This document shows positions 6,789 through 7,599 of a DNA stretch of 7,599 nt, piece after piece. Each line of letters begins with the position of its first letter. Position 1 is the stretch's first letter. The position numbers and the translations under genes are program-made. The notes beneath the pieces were generated by a model. The model was not told where the DNA came from and ran no database searches. It worked only from the letters and a program-made list of their open reading frames with translations. The stretch spans positions 1 to 7,599 of the forward strand of contig NZDM01000068.1 in assembly GCA_002690085.1 (NCBI GenBank). Direction: 5' to 3'. Source of the stretch: Flavobacteriaceae bacterium. Its GTDB lineage: Bacteria > Bacteroidota > Bacteroidia > Flavobacteriales > Flavobacteriaceae.

Positions 6789-7151
6789 ATGAAATTTAAA
6801 CATCGACTTGGATTTTTCCTTGGCGGATTTTCAATCGGACTTGTTTTTCTTACTTTTTTTCTCAAGCAAAAAAAAACAAAGTTTGCCTATGGACCCAATG
6901 ACAGAGTTCTTAAAAATATTAACCATAAATCCATTCAATTTTCTGAAAATGTCAGAAGCACTATAGAGATATTTCAAATCGACACGCTAGCTATTTATGA
7001 CGTTTTAAATAATGGCAATGTTAATTTCAACGAAAGTAATACGCGATTGGATAGCTGTAAGCTATATACAATTCAAAGCGATGATTTGAAATTAAAAGTA
7101 GAGAACTGTGATAAAGCGGCTGTGGTTATTAGTCTTAAATCTATAGACTAA
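6789..7151 (+). CDS. Small membrane-anchored protein of unknown function (DUF4258-like)
   Basis: A 120-residue protein. Residues 6-25 form one hydrophobic segment with a GG-x-x-x-G pattern, flanked by basic residues on both sides (MKFKHR before, KQKKTK after), so orientation cannot be read from charge alone. The soluble part contains YGPNDRVLKNI (34-44), a predicted helical stretch, NGNVNFNESNTRLDSC (75-90) and LKLKVENCD (101-108). It has two cysteines, C90 and C107. The pattern resembles the small proteins that often follow ald in Flavobacteriaceae and are annotated with a DUF4258 label; this is from memory and unverified. The start lies 6 bp after the ald stop, suggesting cotranscription. 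Its stop codon overlaps the stop of the convergent proline dehydrogenase gene. No function can be assigned. Confidence 0.75.
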   Translation: MKFKHRLGFFLGGFSIGLVFLTFFLKQKKTKFAYGPNDRVLKNINHKSIQFSENVRSTIEIFQIDTLAIYDVLNNGNVNFNESNTRLDSCKLYTIQSDDLKLKVENCDKAAVVISLKSID

Positions 7152-7599
7152 ATATTTCTGCGCTTTTTCTCCTTTTTTATCAATTCCAATTCACGGTTAG
7201 TTTGTCCCGCTACAGAGGTGTTTTCTTCTGCCCTTCGAATCAAATATGGCATGACATCTTTTACAGGGCCAAAAGGTAAATACTTGGCAACATTATATCC
7301 GTATTTTGCCAAATTGAAGCTGATGTGATCGCTCATTCCATAGAGCTGCCCAAACCATACTCTAGGATCATTCTTTTTGATATTTAGATTGGATAAAGTC
7401 TTTAACGCTAATAATGTACTATTTTCGTTATGGGTGCCAAGAAAAAGACTGATGTCAGGGAGATGTTTTAGAATAAACTTTAGACAATTATCAAAGTTTA
7501 TGTCCGTATCTGCTTTGGTTTTGCAAATTGGAGATTTGATGTTTTTGAATTCGGCACGCTTGCGTTCTTTTTCCATATAGGCGCCTCGAACTAATTTAA
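7148..7599 (-). CDS. Proline dehydrogenase, C-terminal part (5' end outside the window)
   Basis: The minus-strand frame is open through the right edge and gives 149 residues ending at TAG 7150-7148. It reads KLVRGAYMEKERKRAE at the edge, so the first in-frame Met (7576) is internal and not the start. Recognised proline dehydrogenase motifs are LVRGAY, GTHN (about 7435), WFGQLYGMSDHIS (about 7350-7320) and YLIRRAEENTS (about 7245-7210). The RR pair in the last motif corresponds to the arginines that bind the proline carboxylate in the FAD-containing TIM barrel of PutA. The enzyme oxidises proline to pyrroline-5-carboxylate at the inner membrane and passes electrons to quinone. The protein ends in a basic KKEKKRRNI tail directly after the barrel, so this is a stand-alone dehydrogenase and not a fusion with the P5C dehydrogenase. 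It is convergent with the small DUF4258-like gene, overlapping it by four bases. Confidence 0.93.
   Translation of the reverse strand, partial: KLVRGAYMEKERKRAEFKNIKSPICKTKADTDINFDNCLKFILKHLPDISLFLGTHNENSTLLALKTLSNLNIKKNDPRVWFGQLYGMSDHISFNLAKYGYNVAKYLPFGPVKDVMPYLIRRAEENTSVAGQTNRELELIKKEKKRRNI

Overview
The window looks like a low-GC, gene-dense piece of a core chromosome from a Bacteroidota bacterium, most likely Flavobacteriaceae. The main reasons are an LpxC-FabZ fusion protein, a PorX-type response regulator carrying a PglZ domain (a regulator of the type IX secretion system, which is confined to Bacteroidota), the absence of Shine-Dalgarno sequences, and promoter-like TAnnTTTG boxes of the Bacteroidota type. 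No insertion sequence, phage gene, CRISPR array, tRNA or rRNA was seen. Essentially every base is in a gene or in a gap of about 100 bp or less.

The left part (1-3456) is a minus-strand operon. An HD-domain phosphohydrolase (COG1078-like, apparently starting at TTG) is followed by lpxD and then lpxC-fabZ, which runs off the left edge. lpxD and lpxC-fabZ overlap by four bases (ATGA). LpxC and LpxD catalyse the second and third steps of lipid A synthesis. The fused FabZ belongs to fatty-acid elongation, which competes for the same 3-hydroxyacyl-ACP pool. One operon therefore balances lipopolysaccharide against phospholipid.

The right part (3558-7151) is a plus-strand run that starts divergently from the HD gene across a 101 bp gap. 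It holds porX, tsaE (ATPase for the tRNA t6A37 modification), an alanine dehydrogenase-family gene (ald), and a small gene for a membrane-anchored protein of unknown function. PorX has an intact phosphoacceptor receiver domain and an intact-looking alkaline-phosphatase-fold PglZ domain. tsaE follows it after 6 bp. ald has its own 63 bp upstream gap. The small gene sits 6 bp after ald.

At the right edge a minus-strand proline dehydrogenase gene enters from outside the window and meets the small gene tail to tail with a four-base overlap. Alanine and proline oxidation therefore lie side by side.

No clearly new multi-gene system was found. The points most worth following up are the divergent pairing of PorX with an HD phosphohydrolase, the His-to-Gln change at the expected catalytic base of the alanine dehydrogenase homologue, and the unusual translation and promoter signals at three gene starts.
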